A DNA stretch of 64,000 nucleotides from Emergomyces orientalis. Its lineage: Eukaryota; Ascomycota; Eurotiomycetes; Onygenales; Ajellomycetaceae. Every line of letters begins with the position of its first letter. Position 1 is the first letter of the stretch. The stretch covers positions 1,736,001 to 1,800,000 of the forward strand of contig MOWL01000088.1 in the NCBI GenBank assembly GCA_002110485.1. Reading direction: 5' to 3'. Both the position numbers and the translations under genes were made by a program. The notes under the pieces are model-generated. The model was not told the origin of the DNA. It did no database searches and saw nothing but the letters and a program-made list of their open reading frames with translations. Below are positions 13,101-25,096 of this stretch, one piece after another.

Positions 13101-13751
13101 ACACACCTTCTGCGAGTTATGCGCACGTTTCAGGGTCGCAAAATCTGAGTTTGGATCAACGGTGCCCAGGAAGATGGACTTGTACTGGTTCATTCCAGCA
13201 TTTGTGAACAGTAGTGTAGGGTCAGAGAGGGGTACAACGGAAGACGAGGGCACTGTATATAGTTTATGAAGTCAGTACACATAAACTTGTTGCCCGCATA
13301 GAGAAATTTTATTTTATTTTAAATAAAATAATAAATCCCCCAGGACGGCGGATATAAGTGAAAAAAATAAAAATAAAAAAATAGGATACCCCAACTTACC
13401 AAAGGTATGGCCGTTATTCTTGAAAAAGTCCAGAAAGGCATTTCGCACGCGCAGAGCAGACCACTCTGGCTGCTCGACACTCTGCGTCGAAGCCATCTTG
13501 AAAGCCGAGTGTGCTAGTCCGTGGTGGTGGAAGCGGGCTGTAGGAGTGGCGGAGGTGGATGTCGAGGTCGATGTGTTGGTGATGGCGGGGGAGGGAAAGC
13601 GGCGGGCGAAGAAGCGTCTCGAAGGCGGCGAGGGAACATTAACACCACCAGCACCAGCAGCACGGCGGCAGACCGCGCGAGAACTGTAACCAGGCAAACT
13701 CAATCCCCGGCGCAACACCACACCACTCACTCTCTCGCCTCCTACTCCCAT
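10137..13751 (-). CDS. ala1: Alanyl-tRNA synthetase, probably both cytosolic and mitochondrial
   Basis: Six exons: 13751 (or 13496) to 13400, 13252-13107, 13036-13010, 12942-12907, 12837-10429, 10310-10137. From the ATG at 13496 the product is 962 aa, the standard length. Visible are the class II catalytic core (LLFTNAGMNQYKSIFLG, AHNSQKCIRAGGKHNDLDD, TFFEMLGNWSFGDYF, GPCGPCSEIHYDR), the editing domain zinc motifs HTGTH (about residue 604) and CGGTH (about 723), and a C-terminal AGGKAPISIGNG domain. It charges tRNA-Ala and clears mischarged Ser/Gly. An in-frame upstream ATG at 13751 adds 85 residues rich in Arg and Ser with RRFFARRFPS and no Asp/Glu after residue 6, a typical mitochondrial presequence; this gives 1047 aa. 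The upstream ATG has T at -3 and the downstream one A at -3, compatible with leaky scanning. The feature is drawn from the longer form. Confidence 0.95.
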
Positions 13752-13913
13752 CCAAACCAGTCCCAAAGAGAAGAACAGAAGAAACCGAACGGGGCCAGAA
13801 AAAGAAAAGGCGAGCTATGCCTGTTCTTGACCGCGCTGTCTAGTCTTTGGGCACGCGATTACTTTTTCATCGAGTTTTAACCGGCCCAGAGTTTGCTGTT
13901 TGGGCCCGGGTGG
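13752..13913. promoter_or_regulatory. Short divergent promoter region
   Basis: 162 bases separate the upstream ATG of the alanyl-tRNA synthetase gene (-) from the ATG of the 248-aa protein (+); from the downstream synthetase ATG the gap is 417 bases. Both genes must draw their initiation signals from this interval or from within each other's leader. The start sites cannot be read from sequence alone. Confidence 0.5.
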
Positions 13914-14804
13914 ATGGCGCCAGCGAGTGTGGTGTCTCCAGGCCAGGAAGGCCGTGGCAAAAAAAGACCCGCGGCCGAAGAGCTTGAGGGAGAGCAACGA
14001 CGCCTGGCGAAAAAGTTTGGATTTCTGCATATTGGTATGTTTTTATTTCCACCCCCGGATTTCTGGCGTTTGACGCAGCTCTGAGTGTTTGAGTATTTAT
14101 TTAATTACCTGCATTGATGGTTTAAATTCCTCACATAAACTAACACTGCGTTTTCTCCTTTTGGGTTTGCGTCTACAGCTCAATCGATCCCAGCTCCAAC
14201 ACGCAGCCCGGCCCATGATGAAGCAACTTACACTTCCGCCGCCTTACAACAGCCAGCTCCTGAGGGAGGCCATCACCGGATCCCTGTTGCTACTGGTCCT
14301 GCTGCAGCCACCCCTGCTAACGAGTTAATGCAAATTGACGAAACAAAACATAAAGTCTACATCCACGATCTAGACAGTGAACTGGCAGAGATCGAAGCGC
14401 ATGAAAACAGCACCGCATTCCTCCGCGATATCGAGAAGAGAGTCATGTGTGTGCCCAAGTCGGTGTTGGGCAGTAACAGGCCGCCTGATAATAATGCACT
14501 CGTTCTCTACCGTTTGCCGTCTTCGTTGAGTGTACCAGAGCCGCAGGATAGTGTGCGCAGAGCGATAATTGAGGCCAGGGAGCGGGCGCGAGAGAAGGCT
14601 GCGACTGCTGTTGCTGAGAAAGAGAAGAAGGGGAGGGAGAAGGAGAAGGAGAAGGCGCAAGAGGATCTGGGTATGAGTATTGGGCGGAACGGTTCGTCAT
14701 TGGATTTATTGGCGTCATCGACGTCTGCGATGCTCCCTTCGCCTGAACCGCTTGATCTAGATTCACCGTATGACGCTGAACCGATGGAGATCGATGATAG
14801 TTGA
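13914..14804 (+). CDS. Conserved hypothetical protein with basic N-terminus and charged helix
   Basis: Two exons (13914-14034 and 14179-14804) give 248 aa; GTATGT donor and CTACAG acceptor close in phase 1. The N-terminus has a KKRP cluster and RRLAKKFGFLHI, which looks like the most conserved segment. A middle segment reads DETKHKVYIHDLDSELAEIE and ends near residue 160. A long highly charged helix rich in Glu, Lys and Ala (about 175-205) is followed by a Ser/Pro/Asp-rich tail ending in MEIDDS. No catalytic or known domain is recognised; basic clusters suggest a nuclear protein, which is only a guess. The frame continues upstream to a TTG at 13893, but the ATG at 13914 is preferred. It shares a short divergent promoter with the alanyl-tRNA synthetase gene. 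Confidence 0.8.
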
Positions 14805-15551
14805 ATAGACCTTCGCCTTAGAGAAGCAGCCAACTTTCTAAGATGGTCATAATGTCCTCTCAAACTCATATTACAGGTACATATTTTTTAATTGTTGGGG
14901 AGTATATCCAGCAACGGCTGCCAATATACTAGATTTGCACAGGATCAGAATCTTAAAAATTGATCCTGGGAATGTGAAAATGACCTTAGGTGACTAGACT
15001 GCTCAGGAGTCTTAAGCCTACCGGGAGACACACACGCCCCGCTACTGTCTGCTGGTTGCTATGATGACTTTATAGGTACTTTGGAACCTATAGATGGTCT
15101 TTGATGCAGTGGATAACGCCAGGCGTCAGTGAATCGTTTGTGCTGGGTTTAGGTGCTTTGGAGTAATTTGAGTTTAAGTTCATATTTAATTCTTTTTTTG
15201 TTGAATTGATTGAATTATTCTTAAATACACGAGCATATAGAGGGATATGCCAAAATTGTGGCGGCGCTGATTGTTGTTTGGGTCACTATATTTTTAGGGT
15301 TATGTAAAGCATACTCGGGTTAACTTTTAATACGATCAGGGATGTTCATCCATGATAGAGAACGTAAAGCGAATAAATTATTAATATGGGATGATAAGAT
15401 ACAACAGAATTCGTGAAGACGAGGATCAAATCCTTTCCCAGCATATAAAGGAGGCTTTTGAGGGCCGCATACGGAAAGTGAGTCATCGCCGTGCCTCTGG
15501 ATCAGGAAGCATGTAACATTTCCACACTTCATGAAAAAGAGGAGGTAAGTC
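14805..15551. other. Convergent intergenic region; nothing supported
   Basis: AT-rich 3' flank between the 248-aa protein gene (+) and the acyl-CoA oxidase pseudogene (-). The frame at 15320-15532 (-) sits directly after the pseudogene stop and shows no motif. Confidence 0.6.
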
Positions 15552-17689
15552 TCACAGCTTCCCCCTCAACTCTGGTCTAAGCGTTGGCTTAATCCATTTA
15601 TTCCAAGCTTCCTCACAAGTACCACAACCGCCCTCCATGCCCCTATTAATCGGCATCTGCCTCGACCACGACATCAGCGTCTCATATGCATTCCCATCAT
15701 ACTGGCCAATAGCAGAGCATCCGTGAAATCCCACGCGTCTGTCTGTAAGGGCAATGGCATCTGGAAGAAGTTCCTCCAGGAGGCCATTGATGCAGTGTCG
15801 GATATCTCTCATTTGCCTCATGTTCAGATGCTGGTCTTCCACGAATGAGATGGCATCATAGGATTGTGGATGTGTAATGGTTGTGAGAGCGAAGAGGGAG
15901 CGGAGTCGTGAGAGTGTTGCGTAGATGGCTGGGTCAGTCGCTCTGGTGGATTCGACGCCTTTGGCGAAGTCTTGAAGAACGAGGAGTTCTATATACGCTC
16001 GCCCGGCAGCGATGATTTCCACCAGGTTATTGTTGAACGCTCTGCGGCGTTTTCGCCCTTTTGTTTTGCTTTTTTAAGATCCTCGCTGCACTGGTTTAGT
16101 AACCGAACTACACGATGTTTGAAGATGGCATATTGAATGTCTGGATCTAGGAATTCTGTTCCGGAGGCGCTGCAATTCTGTTGTTGTGCCCGGTTGAGCT
16201 GTAGCCGAGTGAGTGCTTCTCGAACATTACACAAGCGCGAGTCTACTTGTTTCCCCAGCTTAAGATTATTCCAGCATTTGAGCAGGTAACGGCCAACCTG
16301 TTGATACATGACATAATTTTCCCCTTCGAAGGTAGCTGGCGCCGTCGCTTCAGCCACAATGGAGGGTAACCCGCTGGTCAAAACGAATCTATGACCTCCG
16401 CAACTTTTTCTCGCATCCTCCGCTCCATCCGCGGGAATTTGTGTGTTCCATGCTTTGAACCCTGCTAGGAGAACATGATCGAACCCCATGGACCTGTAGC
16501 CTTTGTTTGACGCTATGTGTTTCAGGCCATGCTCCAATTCCCCCAGTGTGTTCCTTGTGAAATGTATAACATATGCCCTCGCGATTATGGTAAAAAAGAC
16601 GGAAATTTTGGGTTCGGTAATGGATAATGGGGATTTCCGACCCATCGCTAATTCCTGCCCCTTGTTCGCGAACTACTGAATACCTCGTTGCGATTGTAGC
16701 TGCTTGAGCAAGCTTGAATCCGGCCCCAGCAGAAATAGTGGAGCGAGCGTGCAACATGGTAACGTACGCCGTCTTGTCATGCAGAGCAGGGACGTAAGTT
16801 CCATCTTTGCGGACTTTGGCGTGGCCCATCAACAAATAGTTTCGGGGTATTCGCAAACCCGAGAATAGAGCATATCCATTCGTTGTGCCGTTGTATCCCA
16901 TTTTCATCCCCAAATCACCAAACTCAACGCCTTGTGCAGGCTTAAAATCGTCGACATTCCGAAGCGGCACAATGAAGGGGTGCACGCCATGATCTTTCTC
17001 TCGAATAATCAGCCGAGCCATCAGGATGCCATGAGTGCAGGATGATGCCATAGCTCCCGGCCAAAATTTCGCAGACGTCAGCGTGGGAGATTTGACGATG
17101 AACTCATTACTATCGGTATCCAGCGTGGCAGTGGTCTCTATACCTCGTACAAAAGTCTCATGAGCCAACTCCGTCTGGCAGTAACAGCCACAAATTTTCC
17201 CCTGTTTTGCCGGAGGGACCCGGTACTCAATTTGCCCTGTCGAACCCTGAAGCTCAATTGTCGGGATGAACATCATGTAATGGAGCCCATAGGGCGTGCA
17301 GTTGCTGAGTGTGTAACGCTGGTCTAAGCCCTAAAAGAATTCGTGGTTGTATCGACGTCCGTGGACAAATGCGGCTGTCCCTGCTTCCACGCCCTGAAAG
17401 TATACTGCTTCACGGTCCGTATTGGCATAAGTTGCTGGCAATTTCGACTGGTCAGCGCTACCTATTGCCTCCTCCACGCGCCGAAAGGCTTCTCGACGCC
17501 TCTTGACCTCTTCCTCTCTGTTGACAGCTCAGTCAGCAAACATACAGGTATCACAAAAGATAGTCAAAGAAGAACAGTTTCAGGAATCCTCCTACCCATT
17601 ATGGAGGATACACGTGAGTTTATACGGATCAAAAGTAGCTGCCTGTCGGGCCTTTGCATCAAACTCTGGTGTCTATTTTGGGAAGCCAT
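15552..17689 (-). pseudogene. Acyl-CoA oxidase pseudogene (several frame lesions)
   Basis: The conceptual product is a peroxisomal acyl-CoA oxidase of ordinary length, but no single frame encodes it. Motifs in order: YTLSNCTPYGLHYMMFIPT, the flavin/substrate loop CYCQTELAHETFVRG, LTSAKFWPG, HPFIVPLRNVDDFKP, FGDLGMKMGYNGTTNGYALF, LRIPRNYLLM, and ARSTISAGAGFKLAQAATIA. Lesions: an in-frame TAG at 17333-17331 between NHEFF and GLDQRYTL; a one-base shift at the T6 run (plus strand 16592-16597), where RLF should run into TIIARAYVIHF; and a second shift near 16036-16038, where NAAER should run into FNNNLVEIIAAG. The region next to the ATG at 17689 also needs a frame change to reach PEFDAKARQAATFDPYKL. 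The conserved ELGHG loop reads ELAHE. The last residues are GKL, a weak PTS1-like ending. I infer a decayed gene; assembly errors in homopolymers could explain one lesion but not all. Confidence 0.8.
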
Positions 17690-19429
17690 GACAGTGTAAG
17701 TATTCAAGTTAGTCCCTCAAGTTGATCAGTGGAAGAAAAGAAAGGTGATTCGCCTCATTTAATATTTTCGATACTAGAGGGGTGGTAACCCCGAGGCACC
17801 TGGTGCGCAAAGGGACGAATTCTCTTCTTGTATCAATACCCAGGGGCATCACAAGGATATGCAGCTTTCATGCTCTCCAGTGGATCCTGTGCTAGGAAAT
17901 GGCCGATGGAGTGTGTGTCAGGAAAGTTCATATGCTTTCTAGGCTCGGGATCCTCCTTCCGTCCTTTCAAGTGGAAATAGGAGGGATCCATGCAGATGGA
18001 GATAAAAGTTCAGTAATGTGATATTTAAGCGTTGTTAACGCTAAAAGCGCGACCCATGAAGGGGGGGGGGGGGAAGTCTATGCAAGTACTGTCGGCGTCA
18101 GTACACTGGGTAGAACCCTATATTTCTGGGACGAGAGCACATTGTTCAACTCCAATTAGACATCTGAGTATCGATTAGCCCAATATCAGGCTGATTTTGA
18201 AACCCAGGGACAAGAACAGTGGCGAAGTTCCCCGGAGAGCAACAACGAATAGAAATTTAGCAGACACATTTGTGTGGTCGTCAAAGCGAAGCTCGATGAT
18301 GACCCGCAACGAAATCATAACTTGCATCAACCTCATTGCTTGCATTCAACCCAAGCTATTCTGAACGGGGTTTCTTGGCAAAGAAATTCATTGGAGATTT
18401 TTCTTGAGCTTCTTTTGTTGATTCTGACGAACTGGCGGGGATATTGTGTGGGAAAATCATACAGCCAAAAGGATCGATCCTAAAGGAACCGCAGGGCCTT
18501 CTCAAGGATTTACTCTGAGACACTCTCTGAAATGGAATGCTGCACATGAAACTTTTCTGAAAGTCCAATTTCAAATCTTTGCGAATAGTTCTTCACACTG
18601 CACTGCGTATGGGGGACAATGTAATTCACTATTTATGTTAAGCATAAACAGGAATTGAATCTGCAGCCAACTGAGAATCTCTTGAAGCCAATCACTCGGC
18701 ATGAGAGCACAGCTAGTCGTGTGTGGGAAAATCACTGGGATTTAGTCGGACAATAATGTCCGTTTACTCCCTCTCGATGACGAAAGGGAGCACGTTACAT
18801 TGAACAATCAAGATCCAAGGATGAATACATCAATGCATCGAAGATGTTTTGGTAAGAACCGCACGTACACCTGTCCTGTTTTCTTCTTTTTGCAGCAGGC
18901 ACATGCCCATCAAATTCCTTTTGGAATTCGCTGAAGTTGCAACTCACGAGCTCAGGAATGGCATGATGGCTCCTCAATCGGCTGCGTAGAAGCAGAACTA
19001 GTTGGATCCATGTGGGGTTGTACCTGGTAGGTAGCTGTGAGTGATATTCATCATGTGTCAATGGGTCAACAAGAGCATTGGTCCTCAGAATAATGTAGCA
19101 TAGCCCGCAGGTAGGCCACATCCATAAACGCGGCGCGGAGACCACCGGATTTTGGTGGGGGCAAAAAAAGAAACAGAAAAGGAGGATGGAAGCAAACCAC
19201 TTGATATGCAAAGGAAACGCAGGTTAAATTGTTTGTGGGTGTGAACGGAACAATAATATTCCGCCACCCTCAACCCGAACTACTGCTGAGATCCCACGAT
19301 AGTCATCCTTTCTATATGAACAAGCACAGCTCCGCGTGCAGCCGGTTTCGACGCTCAACTATAAGCCAATTTTTACACTCTGCGCCACCGAACATTAACA
19401 GCCTCAGATAGACTACATAGAAACAAAAT
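17690..19429. other. Intergenic region with a G13 tract; no supported gene
   Basis: Divergent spacer between the oxidase pseudogene (-) and the GPALPP gene (+). It contains a G13 homopolymer at 18061-18073. The frames at 18274-18658 and 18795-19273 overlap each other on opposite strands; the longest reverse frame begins at TTG. No motif is recognised in any of them. Confidence 0.6.
18061..18073. repeat. G13 homopolymer
   Basis: Uninterrupted run of 13 guanines on the plus strand, in noncoding DNA. Its length is prone to sequencing error. Confidence 0.75.
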
Positions 19430-20301
19430 ATGGCACCAGCAGGCCCCCAGCGGCCTCCCTCGCCTGGCGACAAACGCAAGCGCAACGAAGATAACGAAAT
19501 AGATGATGGCCTGCATACTTCTGGTGAGGCCCAATCGAATGGCCCAGATGAATGGAGCAAGAAGCATAGGGTAATCGGACCAACTTTGCCACCTAATCTA
19601 GGAGACGAGGAGAACAGCGGCAGCAGTGGCAGTGGCAGTGACAACGAAAGTGGCGACGATTACGGACCCTCCTTGCCTCCAGCAGACACGGATACCACTC
19701 TAAACGCAAATAGAGAGGAAGCTCAGACCAATTTAACTGTGGAGAAACCGAACCCCATTCGAAGGGACGACTGGATGCTTCATCCCCCAGAGCATGGCGA
19801 CTGGTCTTCACGCGTCGACCCAACGAAGATACGCAATCGGAAATTCAACACGGGTAGAAGCGCGATACCTAAACCTTCGTCTGGTATCGGCACTTGGACT
19901 GAGACAGCGGAAGAGAAACGAAAACGGCTAGAGGCTGAAGTTATGGGCGTACAGGCCCCTGCAAACTCTACAGCAGCGCCGACAGTAGAGAGTTCTGAAC
20001 ATGACGCTGCAATGTCGAAGCGGGTACGAGAATATAACGTAAGTCTAACGAATGTACAACGCGAAGTGAGGGGAAATAGCTAGCTAACGGTTTCTTACAG
20101 GAAAAGAAAAGGAGTAAGACACTTTATGCGCAACATCAATCTCAACCTTCCAAGGAGGAAGAGGATGACCCTAGCGCCCGGCCCTTCGATAAGGAAAAGG
20201 ATATTCGTGGTCCAACAAAGATCAACCATGCGCAACGGCGAGAGTTGCTCAACCGCTCCTCTGATTTTAACACCCGATTTTCTGGAGGGAAGTTTTTGTG
20301 A
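19430..20301 (+). CDS. GPALPP motif (DUF3752) protein
   Basis: Two exons (19430-20038, 20101-20301) give 269 aa. Two motif copies, GPTLPP and GPSLPP, lie in an acidic Ser/Asp/Glu-rich N-terminal half, the hallmark of the GPALPP family. The DUF3752 core follows: RRDDWMLHPPEHGDW, DPTKIRNRKFNTGRSA, GTWTETAEEKRKRLEAEVMG. After the 62-nt intron the C-terminus reads KTLYAQHQ, DDPSARPFDKEKDI and NHAQRRELLNRSSDFNTRFS, ending GGKFL, the usual family ending. The junction sits inside KRVREYN/EKKRSK and restores the family reading. Human GPALPP1 has no firm function; a nuclear role is commonly assumed because of the charge pattern. The ATG has A at -3. Confidence 0.92.
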
Positions 20302-21617
20302 AATTTCATCATTGAAGACTTTGAGCCACAACACTACTCAGTATCAATACCGTGTACATATGGCGGGACCCAACGTTTCTGACTCTTAAAATGCTTGATA
20401 CAGTTGGAATCGAAGTACACGCCGTATCTAGTCTGGGCTAAAACGACAACTGATCCTTGTTTTGCCAGACAAGGAGTTGCTGATTCGGCCAGTTTTGTAC
20501 TACACGAGTCAAGCCTGCGTATCGGGTGTATCACGATATTCTCTATGATATTTGCGGGGCATATATGGTGGGTCGACTCGAGTTTTACTCTGAAGTGAAG
20601 TCTTGGGAAGTGGTTGGCCGCTTCGCCTCATTGGATGGAAGTCGATGCGTAATAGGCTACATAAACAATGAATACGGTGGTGTACTGAAGGAGGGTCACT
20701 GTGCTGTACAGTATGCCCCGGATGCCAGCTACACGGCGGAATGACTGCCAAAGCAACCAGGGAAAGCAACCAGGGTAAACTGTTACATCTGGACTGTTTC
20801 TCTACCGTGCCACGCATTGTGTGGTATTCTGAATGACATTACACAGCATTAATTTTACGCCATTCTTACCGGGTACGCTTGATGATGGACGTGAAAGCCG
20901 GGTATGGGATATGTCATTTTAAGGTTTCTTGGAAATTGAAGCTTATCGGCATTTAGGTTCAAGCAGATCGGAGCTTTACCCGAGTGATACTTCTATGGAC
21001 CAACCAATGAAACATACATGTAACTATCCACAAAATATTTAATTTGATATCGATAACTTAACTCGGGAAAACTTCTTTCCCGGACTCTCACGGTATTGAG
21101 GATAATGTGCCTGCATTCATGTCGCCTCCTCGTACATGTCCTAGCATGCAAAATCGCTTTAGCTTCTTCTGCATTTCACTGCAACAGCCTTGCGTTAGGC
21201 CGGGGCAATATGGATGAATCGCGTGCTGACCAGTATAAGGGACCAAAGCCGAAGGGTGCTGTTCTCTTACCTCCATCTTTAAAAGAAACGATCCATGCCC
21301 CCATAATGTGGCTATGTGGACCAAGGCATAGGATACACTGTCATACCCAAAACAATTAATCGGCGGGTTGAATAAACAGTGTCATTAGTATTTGAGAACT
21401 GAAGCTTCTTATCTGATTTTCGCAAAACCGCGGTATTTTATCATCATCATCATTATCTCTCCGTATCTCCGATACAATTTGGCCACCAGATTTATAATGG
21501 TCTTATTCGCATTTATTCCCGGAAGCGGTTTGCTTGAGAGAACACATCTAATCCAATTTCATTTTAACTATTGTTTCCCCTCTTATCTTATGCTGAAGGA
21601 CGTATCTGCTATTCGCC
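20302..21617. other. Intergenic region with a possible decayed coding fragment at its left
   Basis: The left part (about 20392-20744) contains a protein-like but broken frame, listed separately. The remainder to 21617 is the upstream region of the carboxypeptidase gene; short frames at 21088-21359 overlap on both strands and have no support. Confidence 0.55.
20392..20744 (+). pseudogene. Possible remnant of an unidentified gene
   Basis: The frame ending at the TGA at 20742-20744 reads as ordinary globular protein: YRVYHDILYDICGAYMVGRL, VVGRFASLDGSRCVIGYI, EYGGVLKEGHCAVQYAPD. Upstream, DKELLIRPVLYYTSQ lies in a different frame, and MLDTVGIEVHAVSSLG starting at 20392 ends in a stop. I cannot join these with convincing introns, so I interpret them as a frameshifted fragment. 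No family is recognised, and it may be chance. Confidence 0.3.
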
Positions 21618-23327
21618 ATGCGGGCATTCTCCAGATGGCTTCTATTTTTCTCAGCGGTTGTGACCGCCCATCCTGCTCCGAATATAGCAGAGCCGCCCCC
21701 TAGTTCTGCATACAAGGACAGTCCGTACTTGAATGAAAAGACTCGAGGTTTGTTTGTACCCTATCTCTCATTTTATTTTAAAAATCACCATGGGGGCTAA
21801 CCTATATGCTAGATTTCCTGCTAAATGGGGCAAATATCCCGGGCATCCCATTTGATATTGGGGAAGCGTACGCTGGCCTTTTGCCCATCTCCTCGGATCC
21901 ACACGAGTCTCGCAAGCTATATTTTTGGTTTATGCCCTCGCCGGAGCCCCTCGCAAAAGATGAAATCACTCTTTGGTTCAACGGCGGCCCTGGCTGCAGC
22001 TCGCTAGCGGGACTGTTCCAGGAGAACGGGCCCTTCATTCATCGACCTGGAACATTTGCTCCTGTACAGAATAACTGGAGCTGGACGAATCTTACGAATA
22101 TGCTTTGGGTTGAACAGTAAGCGGGGATCCTTCCGAGTTGATTTAGCTTTAAAGATGTTTTCTCTGTTCCCTCCTTCCTAATACATTGGATTTGTTATAG
22201 ACCGGTTGGGACTGGTTTCTCGCAAGGAATTCCGAACATTTCGAATGAAGAGGAGCTTGCGGCACAGTTTCTGGGCTTCTTCAAGAATTTCCTTGATATT
22301 TTCGGGCTTTACCAGAAGAAAATCTATTTAACTGGTGAGAGCTATGCTGGGAAATATATCCCCTATATTGCAGACGCAATGTTTAAGCGAAATGATACAA
22401 AATATTTCGACGTTCAAAGCATCCTCGTTTATGATCCTTTCATTAACGTTGATGAAATTATGCTGCAAGGTATGCGATGTACCATACATCCCGTATATTG
22501 ATGGAATTTCGATATAACTAAACCCATGTTCAGTACCTGCCATGGCTTTTGTTGACAAATGGGCCGGACTATTCCCCTTCGATGATTATACCAATCAAGA
22601 ATTACACCACCTCGCCGATTCCTGCGGCTTTGCCTCCTATTTACAAAATAATCTAATCTATCCCCCAAAAGGCAAATTACCCCCCCCTCCCTCCTCTAAG
22701 GGCTCCTGTAATATCTACAACATCATCCTATATTCCATATACTCTATCAACCCTTGTTTCAATGTCTATCAGGCAGCCACAACCTGCCCCGTATTATGGG
22801 ATCCACTCGGGTTTCCCGGTAGCTTCGAGTACGTCCCTGACGGCGCGCAAGTCTTCTTTAACCGCACCGATGTGAAAAAGGCCATAAACGCCCCCTTGAC
22901 TTCCTGGTCAGTATGTCCGCCTAAAGGCCGCAAAGTTTTTATTGATGGAATCGATACTTCACCGCCAGTCTCGTACAGCGTCCTACCGTCTGTCATCGAA
23001 CGGTCGAAGCGGACCATTATCGCCCATGGCGCTCTGGATTTTGCACTCCTTGCTCAGGGCACTTTGTTAACTATTCAGAATATGACTTGGCATGGTTCTC
23101 AGGGTTTCACTGCTGAGCCGTCGGATCCTCTCTTCGTCCCTTATCATGCTGAGGGTACCGTATCGTCACTGGCGGGAGCGGGAGTCATGGGTAAATATAG
23201 GACGGAGAGAGGGCTTACGTACGCGGAATTGTTTTTAGCGGGACATATGGGTCCCCAGCATAATCCGTCTGCATCGTATCGGCTCGTTCAATATATGCTC
23301 GGGAGGATTGATCACTTGTCGTTTTAG
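21618..23327 (+). CDS. Secreted serine carboxypeptidase (peptidase family S10)
   Basis: Four exons (21618-21747, 21813-22116, 22201-22469, 22534-23327) give 498 aa. A signal peptide is evident (hydrophobic LLFFSAVVTA, cleavage around residue 18). Family hallmarks: FWFMPSPEP, LWFNGGPGCSSLAGLFQENG, NWSWTNLTNMLWVEQPVGTG (across intron 2), and the nucleophile in LTGESYAGKYIPYIA (Ser192). The other triad members are inferred as Asp403 (HGALDFALLAQGT) and His472 (AGHMGPQHNP, replacing the commoner GHMVP). These enzymes remove C-terminal residues from peptides in the vacuole or outside the cell. Several NxS/T sequons (NISN, NDTK, NRTD, NMTW) fit a glycosylated secreted product. A Pro/Ser-rich insertion with hydrophobic residues (about 281-310, PPPPSSKGSC onward) lies before the CPVLWDPLG segment. 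The other S10 possibility is a Kex1-like enzyme, but there is no C-terminal membrane segment. Confidence 0.93.
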
Positions 23328-25096
23328 GTTGGCTTCTTCCATTTTCAATTTGTTGATAGGTATTCAGTGCCAATGGGCATTTGAAGTAGGTAATATAAAG
23401 GAAAGTTCTGAAAACCCAATACGATTAAGAATGTGTCATACATATTGTAACTACACGTAAAGCCCAGTACATTAAGCACATCCCGCTAAATCGACACAGC
23501 TATCCAGGGGTGCCTAGGTAGGTATGTTGGAATTGAAATGCTGGCAAAATAATGAATTATGGATGGTTCCTGTAGATCACATGAGAGAACTGGGCAATAG
23601 CTAATCTTAATGTTTGTATATTGTAACTCCAAACCTTGTCTTTTACGAGTAGCATTCCCAGGCACCTAATATCTGAGATGTATGAGTGGCTCAGTGACAG
23701 CCATTCTGATATCTTGGTTATCAGGTGGGGCGGATTACACGCGAGAGAACCCCGCGATACCGACTACCAACCCAACCCAATGTTGTTAGTGTGCATCCTT
23801 AGGCACTCTCTAAGCAAACTTGAAAGCATGAGGGCTGATTCACTATGCCATTCCTCCAAAGGAAAAGGCTCAAATCGAAACCCGCTTACTCAAGCAGGAT
23901 TTAGAGGAACTGAATCCAGCAATAATCCAGCTCCCACATCCTCACGGTTTCAATATGCCCCTTTACATCTGAACCATATGCGCATAACTTTAATTCTCAG
24001 CAGCTACAATTACAAGGTTGTAATGTAGGAGGATTATTGGCTGAAGGAGGAAGGGTGTTTATCTATATTTTTTTTTTACAAAACCTTCGGGGCCTGGTTA
24101 TCACTTTTCGATTTTCAGGCTCATTCATTTTGAGCCAGCCCGCAATCCAACACGGTGCCCAGTTCATCCCAAGATGATATCTCGTCGACAACTACGGCGT
24201 CTGGTGAAGCTTGAGGTAAGCGGGTATGTTATGCGCCATGAGCTTATCGCTTACATTCGGATTGGAATCCGTCTGGGGGTGCATGGTTATCTGCACACAC
24301 CTGTTAGTTTGCGGGCCAAAAGGGGCCGGGCGTTGGGCGTGTTTTGTGAGTTGTTTGTAGAGCTAGTACTGTTGAAATGGAGAAAGATGTTGCGCCTCAC
24401 GTGGCAACTAGCAGGGAAAGAAAAAAAGAGCATAGAATTCATCACTTACTAAAATCAACTTCTGTTGAAAAACTTCCGCTAACTAAGAAATTGTATGTGC
24501 ATCGCCGCCGAATCTTCTTCATAGAGATGGGCTGGGATGGTGGGCCGATATACATGCTATTTTGACTCCTCGCCACCATGGGGTTGCTTTCCTTTATTCC
24601 GACGAGTAGCTTTCCCCACAACATTGTTATTGTATGATTATGGAGTATCTGATTTCCAGTGTATGAATCGATGGCATGGAGTAGCTAGCAGCTAAATAGG
24701 AAACTGTTGTATTTGAGGGAAACCGTTCAAGGAGACATCCCTTGCCTGTTTTGATTTACTATGCTTCACAAGCGCCCAATGCAATTTTCAGCTTTAGATT
24801 TGATAAGGTCAATTAAACACGTATGCTACTGAACGATCTGAACATAACTCACGTTCATGTGTTTGGCATTTGGTAATGCTATCTAAATATACATACAAAA
24901 TTCCTCGAAGTAAAAAAGCAGAACCAAGATGACTGCCAGCATCCTTATAAAAAAAACGAATGGCCAATACTCCCCAACTTTATGGATAATTCAATCCTCT
25001 TTCCATCTTTCACCATCTAACGCCAGCAAGATCGGACATCGGCGGTTCCATGGTCCAATATTGACCAGCCCAGCGATTAAACCTAAACACTTCTCT
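23328..25096. other. Convergent intergenic region; no supported gene
   Basis: 3' flank of the carboxypeptidase gene (+) and of the CxxC protein gene (-). Frames at 23636-24028 and 24174-24452 lack motifs, splice partners and CT-rich leaders. AT-rich throughout. Confidence 0.55.
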
